Positions 34,659 to 47,224 of a stretch of DNA of 64,000 nucleotides are shown here, in pieces. The DNA lies in the NCBI RefSeq assembly GCF_958979055.1, contig NC_084890.1, positions 682,001-746,000 on the forward strand, given 5' to 3'. Position numbers and translations under genes: made by a program. How positions within the stretch are numbered: position 1 is the first letter of the stretch; each line of letters starts with the position of its first letter. Source of the DNA: Alnus glutinosa (taxonomy: Eukaryota; Streptophyta; Magnoliopsida; Fagales; Betulaceae). The notes under the pieces are model-generated. The model ran no database searches. It saw only the letters and a list, made by a program, of their open reading frames with translations, and was not told the DNA's origin.

Positions 34659-37600
34659 CTCAGTAGATGTAGATATAAGAGTATTGTTTCAACTTTAATG
34701 TTGGATTTATTTGATATGTGCTTTGTTTTTCTTGGATGTTGTGGCCTTATTAATGAATCTATGGAAGTTTGAGCATGGTTAATTTTGGATGCTATGTTTG
34801 CTGGACAGTATTAACAATATACATATTAAATTGGACAGCTTACTACGTTTGGAAAAAGAAATTAAATTGTTTATAGATGTTTATAGAATTGTTTAAGAGT
34901 GTCAACAAATTGTGGTGGACTGCCTTAATTAATGACTGACTAGATGTGCGAGGTTCATTGCAATGAACTCTAAGAAGCAGTTATATATCCAACTCTCTTA
35001 TCCATTTAAAGTGTTCATTTTTCATCTGTTGGTTGGGCTTTTGTGGCCTTCAAATATGTATATCATAGTCTATTTGGCTGAACTGCAGGTATATTTGGCT
35101 GGATGCATTGGAAGGCGGGAGAAGACACTCACGTAAAAGTTGAAATGTTGCCCAAATAATTGAAGCTCTTAAGTTGTCCTTGTCCCATTTACCGACATCA
35201 TCGAAGCCATTATCAACTTCTTCTATTGTGAAGTTTATATCTCTATGTTGTAATGTTGGATTTTGGATAGGCACTACAAGTATTGTTGGACTTGCATGTT
35301 GTCATGTGGTGGCCGGACGGACGTGAACTTTTCTGTTTTGAAGATTTTTTTTGTACAGGATGTGATTATCTAAAATTGTCTAATGTTTAAAATGCTCAAA
35401 CTTAAGTGTTAAATTGGTGTTGATGGATTTGAATGATGTTGGCTTGTAAGTACAAATTTTCAGTTGTATTATAGTATTACTGCCGACTGTAATCAATGAT
35501 TATACACCTAATTCCTAAAGGCCGCAATTATAGGGTTGTTTTATAACAGGGCATAGGACATTTTATAAACCAAAACTTGTTAGGTATTAGAAAGCTTAAA
35601 TTCAATAATATAATGCATGATATCATGACTCCTGTAGGGTCTTAAGAAACATTTTGGTTTTGTCATTGAATCTACTGCAAATTTGGTTTAGTATTGTACC
35701 TTAGAGTATTAGAGTGTATTTGGTTTAGTGCCTCAAGTTTATTCTATTGCAGCCTTTGGTAAGCAATTCCCATAAATACTCTGTTTTAGATCATTGCCAA
35801 ATTAATAATATTCAAGATTCTCAAGCACTTTTGGCAGTAGATCCAAATCTGGAAAATGTGATGTTTTTGTTCAAGTTTGAGTCACTTGATTATAATTTCA
35901 AGTCTACATAAGGTTCAACAAGGATAACTTAAAGAAATATTTAATTTTCCCATTTCCAACCTCAAACCCTATAGAGCATCATGTTTTGCATGTTTAATAC
36001 ATTGGATCTTTTGCCAATCCAGAACTTGTAATTTTTTTTTTCAAAAAAAAAAAAAAAAAAAACTAGGATTAATTCCTAGACAAACATCACAAACATGGTC
36101 ATGATCATTACCACAAATGAGGTATAAATCTACAAAGAAGAAATAATCCACTAGGAGATATTTCAATTCTCATATGCAAGCAGTTGCACAAAAGTTTTGA
36201 TCTGAGGCCTTCCAGTTCAACTTGGCCAAACTGAATTTCTTTGAGTGGCTCTATTTTGACCCCAACACCTCTTCATGGAACATGAACCTGCCCTCCACAC
36301 ACCTCAAGCTGTCTTTGGTGTTACTCCTAATAATCATGAAAACTAAGTTAAATTTGGCTAACATATTATCCTGAAATCACAAAGATTAAGAGAAAGGGAA
36401 AGTCTTCAAAAAGAGCAGGCCTAACTTTATGCGAATCAGAAAACAAATTCCCAAAACATAAAGAGAAAGGGAAAGCAACATATGTGGTAACGTGACACTA
36501 GAAAGCAAAAAGTTGGGTACATCAACTTACTATGTCCTCCACAAATTATCATTTCTTTATTTCACTAAAAGACTAAAGAACACCACCACATACATGACCA
36601 AATTCACTTTGCAACACTCCTTATCACCTAACACCTAACAAAACCATGCACACAACATTACAATGGAATTTGCTAAACTAAGATTACTGCTTTAGATCAG
36701 CAAAGCCAGCCCTCACAAGTAGCAACAAGTGTAGATACAAAGTATACAAAATAACCTGCCAAAAGAGAAATCAAATTCCATGACTTAACTGCGTCAATTA
36801 TTTTTGGCCAAAAAAACGTGTGCAGGGGTATATTCAGGCAATATTTTGTGGGCTCTAACATGAAAGTGCTCCAGCAGTATTACAAGTACAGCATTCAAAC
36901 CATCCAATATAAATAATCACCCTTGCCAAATTTCTGCAGCCCAATCAGAAAACTAGAGAAACCCACGAAAATTTCTCTCCCTTCACCCATTTTTGCCGAC
37001 CAGCTCTCGTAGAGAAAACTAAAACTTTCCCCTAAACACCTAGTCAAAATGCGAGCAACAACTTATGAAAGCATACAGCCCGGTCCTGATATAACCTTTT
37101 GTATTCAACACAACACGAGGTTCTGAAAACATATAGCCCAAAGCAAATCTCAAAAATAAAATCGAAAGAACTGGCCCATGTATAAAATCGTGGGGTAGGT
37201 CATGCATCTACGGAAATGGGTGACCAAAAAAATAAAATATGTGCAACCAAAAATCAGTATTCGTAAGCCAAAGTTGGGGGAGAGAAAGAGAGAGAGACCT
37301 GGTCGGAGAGCACCCGGTCTGCTGGGTCCAAGAGAGAGTCCGGAAATCAGTATTCATAAACCAAAGCGACGCTAGGAAGGTGGGAGAGGGGGACGGTGGT
37401 CAGTAGATCTCCGAGAGAAATGGGTCGCCGGTCCGAGGGAGAGTCTTGCCGGGAAGGTGTCGGTCGGAAGAGATGGAGATGGGTCGTGGGCGCCGTTCGT
37501 CTGGGATCGACGGTCTGCTGGTGGAGATCGGTGGCCTGCGGTGGTCTGAGAGGGCCGGACGGTGTCGGCCGTTGGGCGGCAGTCGATCGGTGCGGGAGGG

Positions 37601-37779
37601 GAGGATTGAGAGGGAGAGATTTGGGAAATGGGGAAAATTTTGAAAATGAACCATAAAGTCGACCCCTGCGTTTTCAACCCTTTTTTTGTTAAAAAAAAAA
37701 CGAAAAAAAAAAGACATGTGGAAAAAAGACTGAAGAGAGACGGATGCGTTGCGCATGCGTAAAACCTCTCCATAATAAA

Positions 37780-38325
37780 TACGGAATTACATTGCATTAA
37801 TTATTGACTCCCTTAAACTCAGTTCTCTTTCCTTCTACGTTTTAGACAATAGGCCCGTTGCATTATTAACTGCACCAAAGAAAATCCTAGACAAATATCG
37901 GTAATGCATTGGTAAAGAAGAAAATCTTTTTATTTATATTTATAGATCAATTTCAATCAATCAATCAAAGATTACAAGTATCAATGAGAATCAAGTCAAA
38001 TCAACTATAGCAGGATACTTACATCAATCGAGAGAATCACGCGGCGATTGCACTAATCATGGACGTACAGCTGAGATTGCCATAGATTCTTTGCAAGGAT
38101 TCAACTGATTTGATTCTCGGCACTGATTATGGTTATTAATTACGTACTCTTAAAGATACTAAACATATATAACAACACCTTTTTGGATTTGGGGAACTTC
38201 TATCATATAGACTGAACACCACTACTATATATATATATACCACCTTAACCTCGGCAGCCGTCACCCATATTCCATAGCATGCAAAACCCATTGAAACACT
38301 TCACTTCAGAACTCACTCTACAAGG
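37780..38325 (+). promoter_or_regulatory. 5' flank of F-box gene B
   Basis: This is the part of the upstream region that stayed next to the gene after the MULE-like insertion. It matches 23816-24368 except for small indels. The TA run is CTATATATATATATACC near 38225. The gene's own promoter within the last 550 bases is therefore unchanged, while sequence further upstream is displaced by 4.5 kb. Confidence 0.5.
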
Positions 38326-39486
38326 ATGAAGGGTCATATATACCAAAAGAAGAACAAGGAATTCGCTCAACAAAAGAGGACGACTCTCCCGCTAGAGCTC
38401 ATCATCGAGATACTTTCCCTACTACCCGTCAAGTCTCTGGTTCGTTTTTTGTACGTTTCGAAGTCATGGTTCGCCCTCATAATCAATGACTCATATTTCA
38501 TCAAGTTGCATCTCAATCGCTCTAGAGAACGCACCCTCATTTTAGTGGCCGACAAGCCACGTTATTTTCACTTGGTCAACTTTTCCATCGATGATCGGTT
38601 CGGCGAGGCCATGAAGATCAAACAGCCACTGCACCACTTAAAATCCACGGAGATTGTAGACTCTTGCAATGGCCTGGTTTGCATCAGAAACTATGATGAT
38701 GACGTCGATGAGTTTGTGATATGGAACCCATTAATCAGAAAATACAAGAAATTACCCTCTATGCCTAGAGAAAAGGCTGAAAAGCTTAGTTCTGATTACT
38801 TAGCATTTGGATACGACTGGGTCAACGACGACTACAAGGTTTTAAGGTTTGTGAACTTCCATCAACAGGCTAGGCTTGAGTGTGTAAGGGATGGAAGAAG
38901 AGTTTATTCTCTTGACGTATACAGTCTGAGAGAACACTCTTGGAGAATAGTGGAAGAAGAATGGCCTATTGAGGAACCGTATTCTTTATCGGGCCTGGCC
39001 ATTTTCTCTAACGGTGCTTTCCATTGGGTGGCTACTCATCGGACAACGGACTTAAAAAAGGAGCATGTCGCATTTGATCTCAGCACTGAAAAATTTCGAG
39101 TGCATGCATTTCAAGTTAATTCTTTTATCAGAGGACGTGTCGATTTGGTGGACTTGGGAGGATGGCTCTGTGCAGTTTTTCTGGATATATGTGAAGTTTG
39201 GATGATGAAGGAGTACGGGGTAAGCAGTAGTTGGACACTGCTTTATTGGGTGCAACCAGCTTTTTCCAACTTGCCACCCTTAGTGTTCTCGCATGAAGGC
39301 AAAGAGGTTCTTACGGCAGAACTTGTAGATAATAAATGCGTGGAACTCTATTGGTATGACATAAAAAACAAGACACGCAGGATTGTTGAGATTCAGAATA
39401 TGCCCAACGGTCTCTTTCTACCATACACTTGTGTGGGAAGCACAGTCCTTCTTCTCGATGCTAATAGCGACAATTATCTTCAATAA
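38326..39486 (+). CDS. F-box protein with FBA domain, copy B
   Basis: Intronless, 386 residues, with the same architecture as copy A: F-box at 21-62 and FBA region at about 105-375. It differs from A at residues 125, 126, 176, 188, 198, 204, 224, 263, 273 and 380. At most of these sites B keeps the residue or residue type of copy C (for example R188, V198, H204, D273), while B itself is the odd one at 224 (Leu for Pro) and 263 (Gln for Pro). It would act as the substrate-binding part of an SCF ubiquitin ligase; its target is unknown. A 4.5-kb transposon sits about 550 bases upstream and a 180-bp MITE about 315 bases downstream, neither of which is present in block A. Confidence 0.95.
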   Translation: MKGHIYQKKNKEFAQQKRTTLPLELIIEILSLLPVKSLVRFLYVSKSWFALIINDSYFIKLHLNRSRERTLILVADKPRYFHLVNFSIDDRFGEAMKIKQPLHHLKSTEIVDSCNGLVCIRNYDDDVDEFVIWNPLIRKYKKLPSMPREKAEKLSSDYLAFGYDWVNDDYKVLRFVNFHQQARLECVRDGRRVYSLDVYSLREHSWRIVEEEWPIEEPYSLSGLAIFSNGAFHWVATHRTTDLKKEHVAFDLSTEKFRVHAFQVNSFIRGRVDLVDLGGWLCAVFLDICEVWMMKEYGVSSSWTLLYWVQPAFSNLPPLVFSHEGKEVLTAELVDNKCVELYWYDIKNKTRRIVEIQNMPNGLFLPYTCVGSTVLLLDANSDNYLQ

Positions 39487-39802
39487 GGATGGCAAGGTAA
39501 AAAAAAAATGTGCCAAGGTTTTATTCTAGCTACCATGTTCAATAAGGAGGCGCACAAGTATATATATATATATATATTAATTGTGGCATGATGGCCTAGT
39601 CAGATGATCTTGGTGCGCATGTTATAAGAGGATGTGCTAGTCATGGGTTTCTTTTTCTTTTTCTTTTTTGAATTGAGTATTCAGTTGAATTAATTTTTTT
39701 GCCGGGGTCATGTATTACCAATTTCTATATCTATAATTTGGAGTTGTTTTGTCTTTCTTGGTATCATTTTTTTTTTTTGTAAGTCTTTCTTGGTATCATT
39801 TA

Positions 39803-39982
39803 ATGGTCCGTTTGGGTGTTGAATACGAATACTATTCGAATATACTGTGCGAATTACGAGGTTTGACTTTGTGAGATAAAATTTGAAAAAATTTGAAAAA
39901 GTTAAATAAAATATGATTTATTTTTGAAAAAAGTTGAATATTATTCAACTTTATTCAACTTTTTATACGAAACAAACACACC
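39803..39982. mobile_element. 180-bp MITE unique to block B
   Basis: TTA flanks both ends (39800-39802 and 39983-39985). Block A (TCATTTAGTAATTAG near 25921) and block C (near 48690) have the empty site. The ends are ATGGTCCGTTTGGGTGTTG and, reversed, AAGGTGTGTTTGTTTCG. A Tourist-like MITE that inserted after the A/B duplication. Confidence 0.85.
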
Positions 39983-40750
39983 TTAGTAATTAGTATTCAT
40001 ACACTCATTTTCTTGTCTCCGGAAGGAAAAGAGTTAATAGTATACATTTTCTTATTTTTATGAGTTTTATTTAATCTTCTCAACAAATATTATCATGACA
40101 GTTTTTGTGTATGTGATGTGAGACAAATTAAAACAACCAAAAAAATTAAAAAAAAAAAGAAAAAAATCTGTCGCAAGTTGCTTAGGCTAGAGACTAAGAC
40201 AGATGATAACTTGGCTTGAATATTAAACAATATATACAAACTTGTATAAACTTGACCCGAATCAGTTAATGATTGTGAACTCGCTCGTATAAGGATCAAC
40301 TTGTTTATTAAAGCTTGACTCGTGTGTACGTAACCTATAAGTAACAAATAACAATTACCAAATAAATATTGAGTAGTAATAAATAATTGATTATATTTAT
40401 ATTAAATAGTAAAAGTAAATAGAAGCAATATTTAATCTGTTAATTATATGATCTAATGACAATTGACAATTCATATACTTAATATCTCAATCATATTATT
40501 CATACAATATAATGAATATATAATCATATAATAATATAATATTGTGCCATATGATATACACTTATTATATAGATGGATAAGATTTTTTTATTTTTATTTT
40601 ATTTTTATTATTATTCTTTTTTTTGGACTTGGCCACACAAGAGGAGGGAGGGAGATTTGAACTAGTGATCTTTGCTTCATGAATCGTGGTCCCGAGCCAA
40701 TTGAGTTATCCTTTGGGAACGATGGATATGACTATGAGATATGATACATT

Positions 40751-42922
40751 TGTTAAAATATATTATTATCTTTCCTATTATGATTTATTTCCTACCTTAA
40801 ATATTTTAGGGTTTCTTGGTCATTACTCATAGTCTTTCTATATATAAAGGTCTCTTGTAATATGTTATACGAATAACAAGATTCAACACAATGTAGTCTT
40901 TAATATATTTTCGCTCTTTATCTTCCGTTCTCTTCTCTTTCACATAAATTCTCTATTTCATATATTTATTTTAACAAGATATCAGAGCCACTTTCTTGAG
41001 GCCTTCAATAAATGACATTGATGTTTCCAGGCGTCCTTCATGTGTTCTGCGATTGTCTCATAATTCTAGTCATCCGCACGACGCTTCACATCTTTAAAAT
41101 TGATGTCAGTCCCTTCTATGCCTTCATCGCAGCCACATCTGGAAATAAATAAATAAATAAATAAAATCCAGGAATCAAGTCTACAAGGTCTAGATCTCAT
41201 GATTTGGGGAAGATCTGTCGTCAAGGACAGCCACACGCGCCTCCATGCACCACCCCAACTTTCTGCTCGTGGTGCCATGCGCCTCCAACAAGGCTAATTC
41301 CCTCCGTGATAGCACCAACTCGTAGATCAGACGCAGAGCTGTCTAGGACCGTCCCAACGTCTCCATCGGACCCCTCATGCACTACCACGCGCTGTTCAAA
41401 GTTTTGGACCTCAAGTTCACGACTCCAAGCGCAACCAGTTCTGCCACGCAACCTGCTGCCGCTTCAGTCCACCAATCATCCCGGTTGCAGTACCACTGTG
41501 TAGATCCGCCACCGAGAATTCTAGCGATATCCATAATGTCTCTATCAGAGCATCCACACGTCATCACGCGCTGCTTGAAGTCTCTGGATCTTTGCTCCAC
41601 GCTCCCCCTCGTGATTTGTTTGCCTCGCTCAAGCCGCCGTACTGTGGATCTTCCGCCATCGATTTGAATTCCGAAAAGATCTCCCTAGGACAAGATTCAA
41701 CGCTCTACCACTCGCCTCCTAAGTCCTCTACACATTGGATTCCACCGGTGAGGCACGTGTATAACACACGCCAGATCTACTCTCCCTTCTAGTTGATAAA
41801 TGTCAATCTCTCAGGGGTGCACGTCAGCCCTAGCAATCCTGCAGCACCACCGCCACGTTAGCACTTTCGACCCGGTCCAAATTCGTCAGCCCGTTGAACC
41901 AGGTTAGACACAGGTCTTTTCATTCCATATCACCAAACCAACCGGCCCACACTTGTCAACCCGAACTCACGGGTTAGACCCGGTTCCTCCAGACATTTCT
42001 AACCGATCCACATTTGTCAACCCGGCCCAGCGGGTTAGACTTGGTTCACTTAATTTTGGTTCAGACCATATTCAATGGTCCATGGGTTTTGGTCTATTTG
42101 TGGCCCAATTGCGTATTAGGCTCCATTCTCAGCCCAATTCAAGGACCAAGCATTCACTGCCACCAGCAACTACCACCATCTGCTGTCGGCCGCCAGCAGC
42201 CGCAGTCCTCCGCTGCCTGCCACCACTCTCCAACCTCTTTTGGTTTTTTGTTTGCCTATTTTGTTGTGATCTGTGGCTCAATTCATTGGTGAAACTTGGC
42301 ATAATATGGTTAGGCCCTTCACGGGATTAACGGCTAATTTCTGTTTCTGACTATCATTGTAAGTTGCGGTTTGACCTCTCATGGGATTAACAGATATTCT
42401 CCGTTCTCTGACCGTCTCCTTTAGTCTTTTGGCACAATGTGGTTTGACCATTCACAAGATTAATAGTTAGTTTCTGTTCTCTGACCATCATTGTCAGTTG
42501 CGGCTTGGCCCCTCATGGGATTAATGGCTAGTCTCTATTCTCCAGCCATCACTTTTAGCTTTTCTCGCCAGCATCATTTTGATCCAACCATAGAATACTT
42601 CGCCTGCATTTAAATCCGGTTTCTAATTTCAAACTCAATATTTCAGAATTTTTCACCTTGAGTTTGAGGAGGGATGTTAAAATATATTATTGTCTTTTCT
42701 ATTATGATTTGTTTCCTACCTTAATTAGTCTTCTTTCCTACCTTAAATACTTTGAGGTTTATTGGTCACTACTTATAGTCTCTCTATATATAAAGGTCTC
42801 TTGTAATATGTTATACGAATAACAAGACTCAATACAATGTAGTCTTTAATATATTTCCGCTCTTTCTCTTATGTTCTCTCTCTCTTTCACCTATATTCTC
42901 TATTTCATATATTTATTTAACA
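40751..42922 (+). mobile_element. non-autonomous LTR retrotransposon, copy B
   Basis: LTRs at 40751-40976 and 42675-42922 with the same ACATT duplication (40746-40750 and 42923-42927). The 5' LTR here ends TTTAACA, so it keeps the CA lost in copy A. The binding site AGATATCAGAGCCA and the polypurine tract GAGGAGGGA are present. It differs from copy A by an extra ATAAATAAATAAATA-type stretch near 41145-41170. No protein-coding capacity. Confidence 0.93.
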
Positions 42923-43538
42923 ACATTGACATCCTAAGAAAAACCTTTGCACACATGATAACTTTTACTTTTATTTATTTTTATTTATAAAAAAAAAAAA
43001 AAAAACTAAAGCTAGCTAGGGGTTGACTACCACATGGGCAAGGTGATCAGAAGTTGTGTCTTAGGTTGGCAAAAAACCATATTTTTCAAAAATAATGTTA
43101 TAAGTCAGATGATATTATATGATTCATAATTCATAAAACATTTTATATATGAGATCCCATTGAATGGGTTGTAAAATTCAAATTTTGCAGCCTCCAATAA
43201 AATTCTGACACATCATTTAAACAAATATTAAATATTAAACATGAAAACACCAGATTTTATATATAAAAATAAAAAAAATAAAAAAAACAAAACAAAACAA
43301 AAAAAACAAAACAAAACCAATAAACAAGAGAATACTTTTTGAGTTTTCTTCCTTCCAAAGGCCACCCCCCCTCCCCCTCCCCAAACTCGGATCTGCCCAA
43401 GAATGCTGAGAAAAGATAAAATTAAGGGGAAAAGACAACTATCCAGTCGTTAGAATCTGCCAAAAGCCACCTTACCTAAGAATTAGTTCATATTTTAAGA
43501 TACAATATTAAATAAACCTTACTTAAGATTCTATTTTA

Positions 43539-43569
<31 letters not shown>

Positions 43570-43584
43570 AAGAAGAAGAAGAAG

Positions 43585-44285
43585 AGAAAATACAGTTTAA
43601 CCCCTCCAAATTACTAGACATTCTATGGATAGCCTTCTATACTATCAACGCTTGGATTCTGGCCCTAAACTACAAAAGATTTTGAAAAATGCTCAATTTG
43701 ACGAAATATCCCCATATTACCCTTGCCACCTATCATTTTTCAATTTAAAAAAAGTACAAATTAAATTTAAAATTATAAAAAATTAAAAAATTAAAACTAA
43801 AAACAAAAATTAAAAAATTAAAAAACAAAATAAATAAATAAATAAATTGAGAATAATCTCAGTTGATTAAAATTTTATTTTAATTTTTAATTTTTTAATT
43901 TTTATCTTTTCTCAAAATAAAATATGAACTCATTTTTTTTATAAAAAAAAAAAATAGATTTAATCATTTTAGAAAATCATTCTTTTTATATATTTTTTTT
44001 AAAAAAAATTAATAACACAATTTTTATCATATAGCAAAAAAATTGGTTTTAAATTTTTAGTTTTTTAGTTTTTTTTTTTTTTTAAAAAAATTAATTTAAT
44101 TTCTATTAGTTGTAATTCAAAAATGACACATCGCAGGGATAATATGAGAATATTTTGCCAAAATAGGTATTTTTCAAAGGTTTTGATAATTTGAGAAGCC
44201 AGAGTCCAAGCATTGATAGTTCAGGGAACTATCCGTAGAATGACTAGTAGTTTAGGAGGTTAAATTGTATTTTTCTAAAAAATTA
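43585..44285. mobile_element. fold-back element, copy B
   Basis: The same arms as at 29475-30165, with differences in the A-rich middle. Same position relative to the LTR element, so it was inherited through the block duplication. Confidence 0.75.
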
Positions 44286-44451
44286 AAAAAAGAAAAGAAA
44301 AGAAAAGAAAAGTTATATCACATTTTAAGATTCAAAATCACATGATACTTATTAGTTAAGAATTGTTATAAAAAAAAATAATAAAAAAAGTAAAAAAACA
44401 TTATCATTTGATACATAGGACCGTATGATTATCAATAATTATCATTGTTAG

Positions 44452-45327
44452 TGTTTTTAGTAGGATTCAACCCTAGCCGCCAGGGTTTGAGAGAGCGTAG
44501 AGAGAGAGCGAGGAAAATGAGATTTGTGTTCGGGGAGGATGGAGGCGCCATGCTTCCCTCCTTCCATGGTGATTTAAGTTTCTTGTTTTGGTTTTCTTCT
44601 AGTCCTTTTAGGGCTATGGTGTTTTGTTTTGTTTTTCTTTATTTGGTTTTTCAGCCAGGAAGGCATCGGAAAGCGGCACTGGCGATAACTGGCGGGGTTT
44701 TCTTCTTTCTTCATCTACTTTTGAAGCATGATATGTGTCTATTCGCCGGATCCTGCACGACACGCGCCCTCTATGGTGTTTGTCGACATCCTCTGGTTCT
44801 GCCTCCTCAAGCCACGACCTTGTCGGACTTTAGTGCTCGACGCGTGGCCAGCACGCGCCAGGGATCTTCTCTTTGGGCAGCAGCGCGTGAGGGCCACACT
44901 CCATCTTCCAGATCGTGACCGGTGGTTTCTAGCGGCCATATGCTGCTGTAGGGTTCTTGGGGATGACACGCGCCGTCTTCGACGATGACAATTGTTCTCT
45001 GACGTCAAATTTATGTTTTCTGTTTTGTTGTATGTTAGTTTGGTTTTTGCAAGTCTGTCTGTTAGATTTTCAGATATTATTGAACTTTTTATGGCTTGTT
45101 AGCTAGATCAGCCATCTTTTATTTCTTGTAGAGCTTTATTGTTAAAGAGTGGCTCATATGTCTATTCATAATATTTGGTATTTGTAGCTAGCACCTAAGT
45201 TAGAATTTTTTTTGGCTTAGTGTGTAGAGAGTTTGTACCTTTTTTCACTGTATTTACCTTCAGGCGTCTAATATATCAATGCAAGGTAGCTCGGTTTTTC
45301 TGTTTAAAAAAAAAAAAAAAAAACTTA
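44452..45327 (+). mobile_element. poly(A) retroposon, copy B
   Basis: Near-identical to 30340-31215, including the CCTAGCCGCCAGGGTTTGAG start and the A run after TTTTTCTGTTT. The 157-codon forward frame is kept, but so is nearly all other sequence, so this says little about coding. Confidence 0.6.
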
Positions 45328-46090
45328 ATCTATGTTAGTTAATATTTATATTGAGTATTGCTATAATTTTCTTTCATTAGATACATGAGAATCATTAGAT
45401 CACAATTTAAAATTTTAAAGTATTACGGTATGTGTTTACATAATTACAAATTAAGCAATGATTAGTAAACAATTAAGGATGTGTTTTGGCTTCAAAGCAA
45501 CATAACCAAATACAAATTATAAAGAGAAAAAGTACCATTTGATCTCAAGCTTATTTGCTTATAGAAAGATAAATATAAAATTCGAAAAGACACATTTAAT
45601 CAATTTGTTAGCATTTTCTCCTGGTGTATGTAAAGTTGTAAACGTTAAAGAACGGTTCTGGCGAGCCTGGTGGATTTTATCTGTCCAACTTGTGAAGGGG
45701 CTAAGCTATCAAGCTAAAGCCCATATTATGTTTGATGCGAAATTGGGCTGGGCTTGTTCATTCCAACTGAGTCATAAGACTATGCTGCTAATTGCAGGTC
45801 CAATGCTCCTTCCTTCCATTTATAACTCCTATTGAATTCAATGAATTGTGGTTGTGGGCTTTTTGTTGTCCGCTATGCAATCAATCGATCACAATTAGAG
45901 ATCCCAATCCAGCTTCCTGTACCTATAACTAGGCCTGGTCACCGGGTCTTTTTGGGGCGAAAAATCACCCTTTCCGAATTTCAAATTGACGAGGCCCTAA
46001 AACGAAAAATGGTAACTGACCCGAGCCAAATTTAGGAATTCACCATCCAGTGTTTGAATTATTGGGTCGGCTTGAATTCAGGTTTAGAGC

Positions 46091-46719
46091 TCTCCAAAAG
46101 TGACGTTTTGCTAAATTTTGCTAATTTTTTTTAGTATATTATAGTCTTAAATTTTTTTTTTTTTGCAAATAACATTTATTTTACAATTATTAAGTGAGGG
46201 CTTTAATTAAAGAGTATTTAGTAACTTTTTACCGTATTAAAGTCTTAAAATATTTTTTTGAGCCTTAATATATATATATATATATATATTGTATAATTAT
46301 TAATTGAGGGCAAAGAACATGAACACGTGAAAACTCAAGCAATCAGGCTAGCGTGTCCCCAATAGGTTAGGATTTTTTCAAATTTTTAAACATTTGAGAT
46401 TTTTAAATTGTTAAATCCTTAATCACACTTTATATCTAACGATTTACAATGTGCTAACTGTCCATACGAAATAAATATCACTTTTTTTATTGCATTTATT
46501 TCATGTAGACAATTGGCACATTGTAAACGGTTAATAATTTAAGAATCTCAAATATTAAAAAAATATGAAGAGATCTGGTCCGTCCCCAATAATAGTAGAT
46601 CTTAAATGGCCTACGTACACTTCCATTTCTATATTAGGTGAAGAAGAAATTGAAGAATGAACAACGGGAAGCCGTGGGTGTTGGTGCCCATGTATCGATA
46701 CCTTTCCTTAAAGAGTATA
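46091..46719. other. spacer between blocks B and C
   Basis: AT-rich with a (TA)n run at 46270-46288. No gene or transposon end was seen. Confidence 0.45.
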
Positions 46720-47092
46720 ACTTCCTTAAACTCAGTTCCCTTCTCTTCTATGTTAGACAATAGGCCCATTGCATTATTAAATGCACCAAAGACAAAATCC
46801 TCGACAAATATCGGTAATGCATTGGTAAAGAAGAATCTTTATTTATATTTATAGATCAATTTCAATCAATCAAGTATCAATGAGAATCCACCCATATTAT
46901 CAACTATAACAGGATGCTTACATCAATTGAGAGAATCACGCTGGGAGTGCACTAATCACGGAAACCTGAGATATTGCCATTGATTCTTTGCCAGGATTGT
47001 GCCCATTTGATTCTCAGCACTGATTATGGTTATTAATTACTCTTAAAAGATACTAAAGACCTTTTTGGATTTGGGGAACGTCTATCATGTAG

Positions 47093-47130
<38 letters not shown>

Positions 47131-47224
47131 CTTAACCTCCGCGGCCGCCATCCATATTCCATATATATATATATAGCACGCAAAACCCACTGAAACACGT
47201 TCAGTTCAGAATTTGTTCTACAAG

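Larger units (their letters stand above)
33237..37770. mobile_element. 4.5-kb MULE-like insertion, 9-bp TSD
   Basis: CATAATAAA flanks both ends (33228-33236 and 37771-37779). Block A has one copy at 23807-23815 with no insert. The ends are GAGAAATGCCAAACG and, reverse-complemented, GAGAGGTTTTACGCATGCG, with TCCGTCT nearby in both, so the terminal repeats are poor. A 9-base TSD is typical of Mutator-like elements. No transposase was found. Both ends carry GC-rich pieces that look like 5' gene ends: 33340-33930 closes with CGCGGTAAGT, a splice-donor-like string, and 37380-37660 read in reverse is rich in Pro and Ser codons. This suggests a Pack-MULE with captured fragments. Confidence 0.82.
32738..46090 (+). 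repeat. F-box duplication block B
   Basis: It starts with the same ATGAACATGGCAACGCTAC edge as block A. It carries the same elements plus two later insertions, at 33237-37770 and 39803-39982. Past 45752 it continues with sequence lost from block A but shared with copy Z (TTCATTCCAACTGAGTCATA onwards) to about 46090. Confidence 0.92.

Noticed and set aside
34443-34772. 109-codon frame inside the MULE-like element as a transposase piece
   Set aside because: No MULE transposase motif or zinc finger is visible, and one arm of an inverted repeat runs through it.
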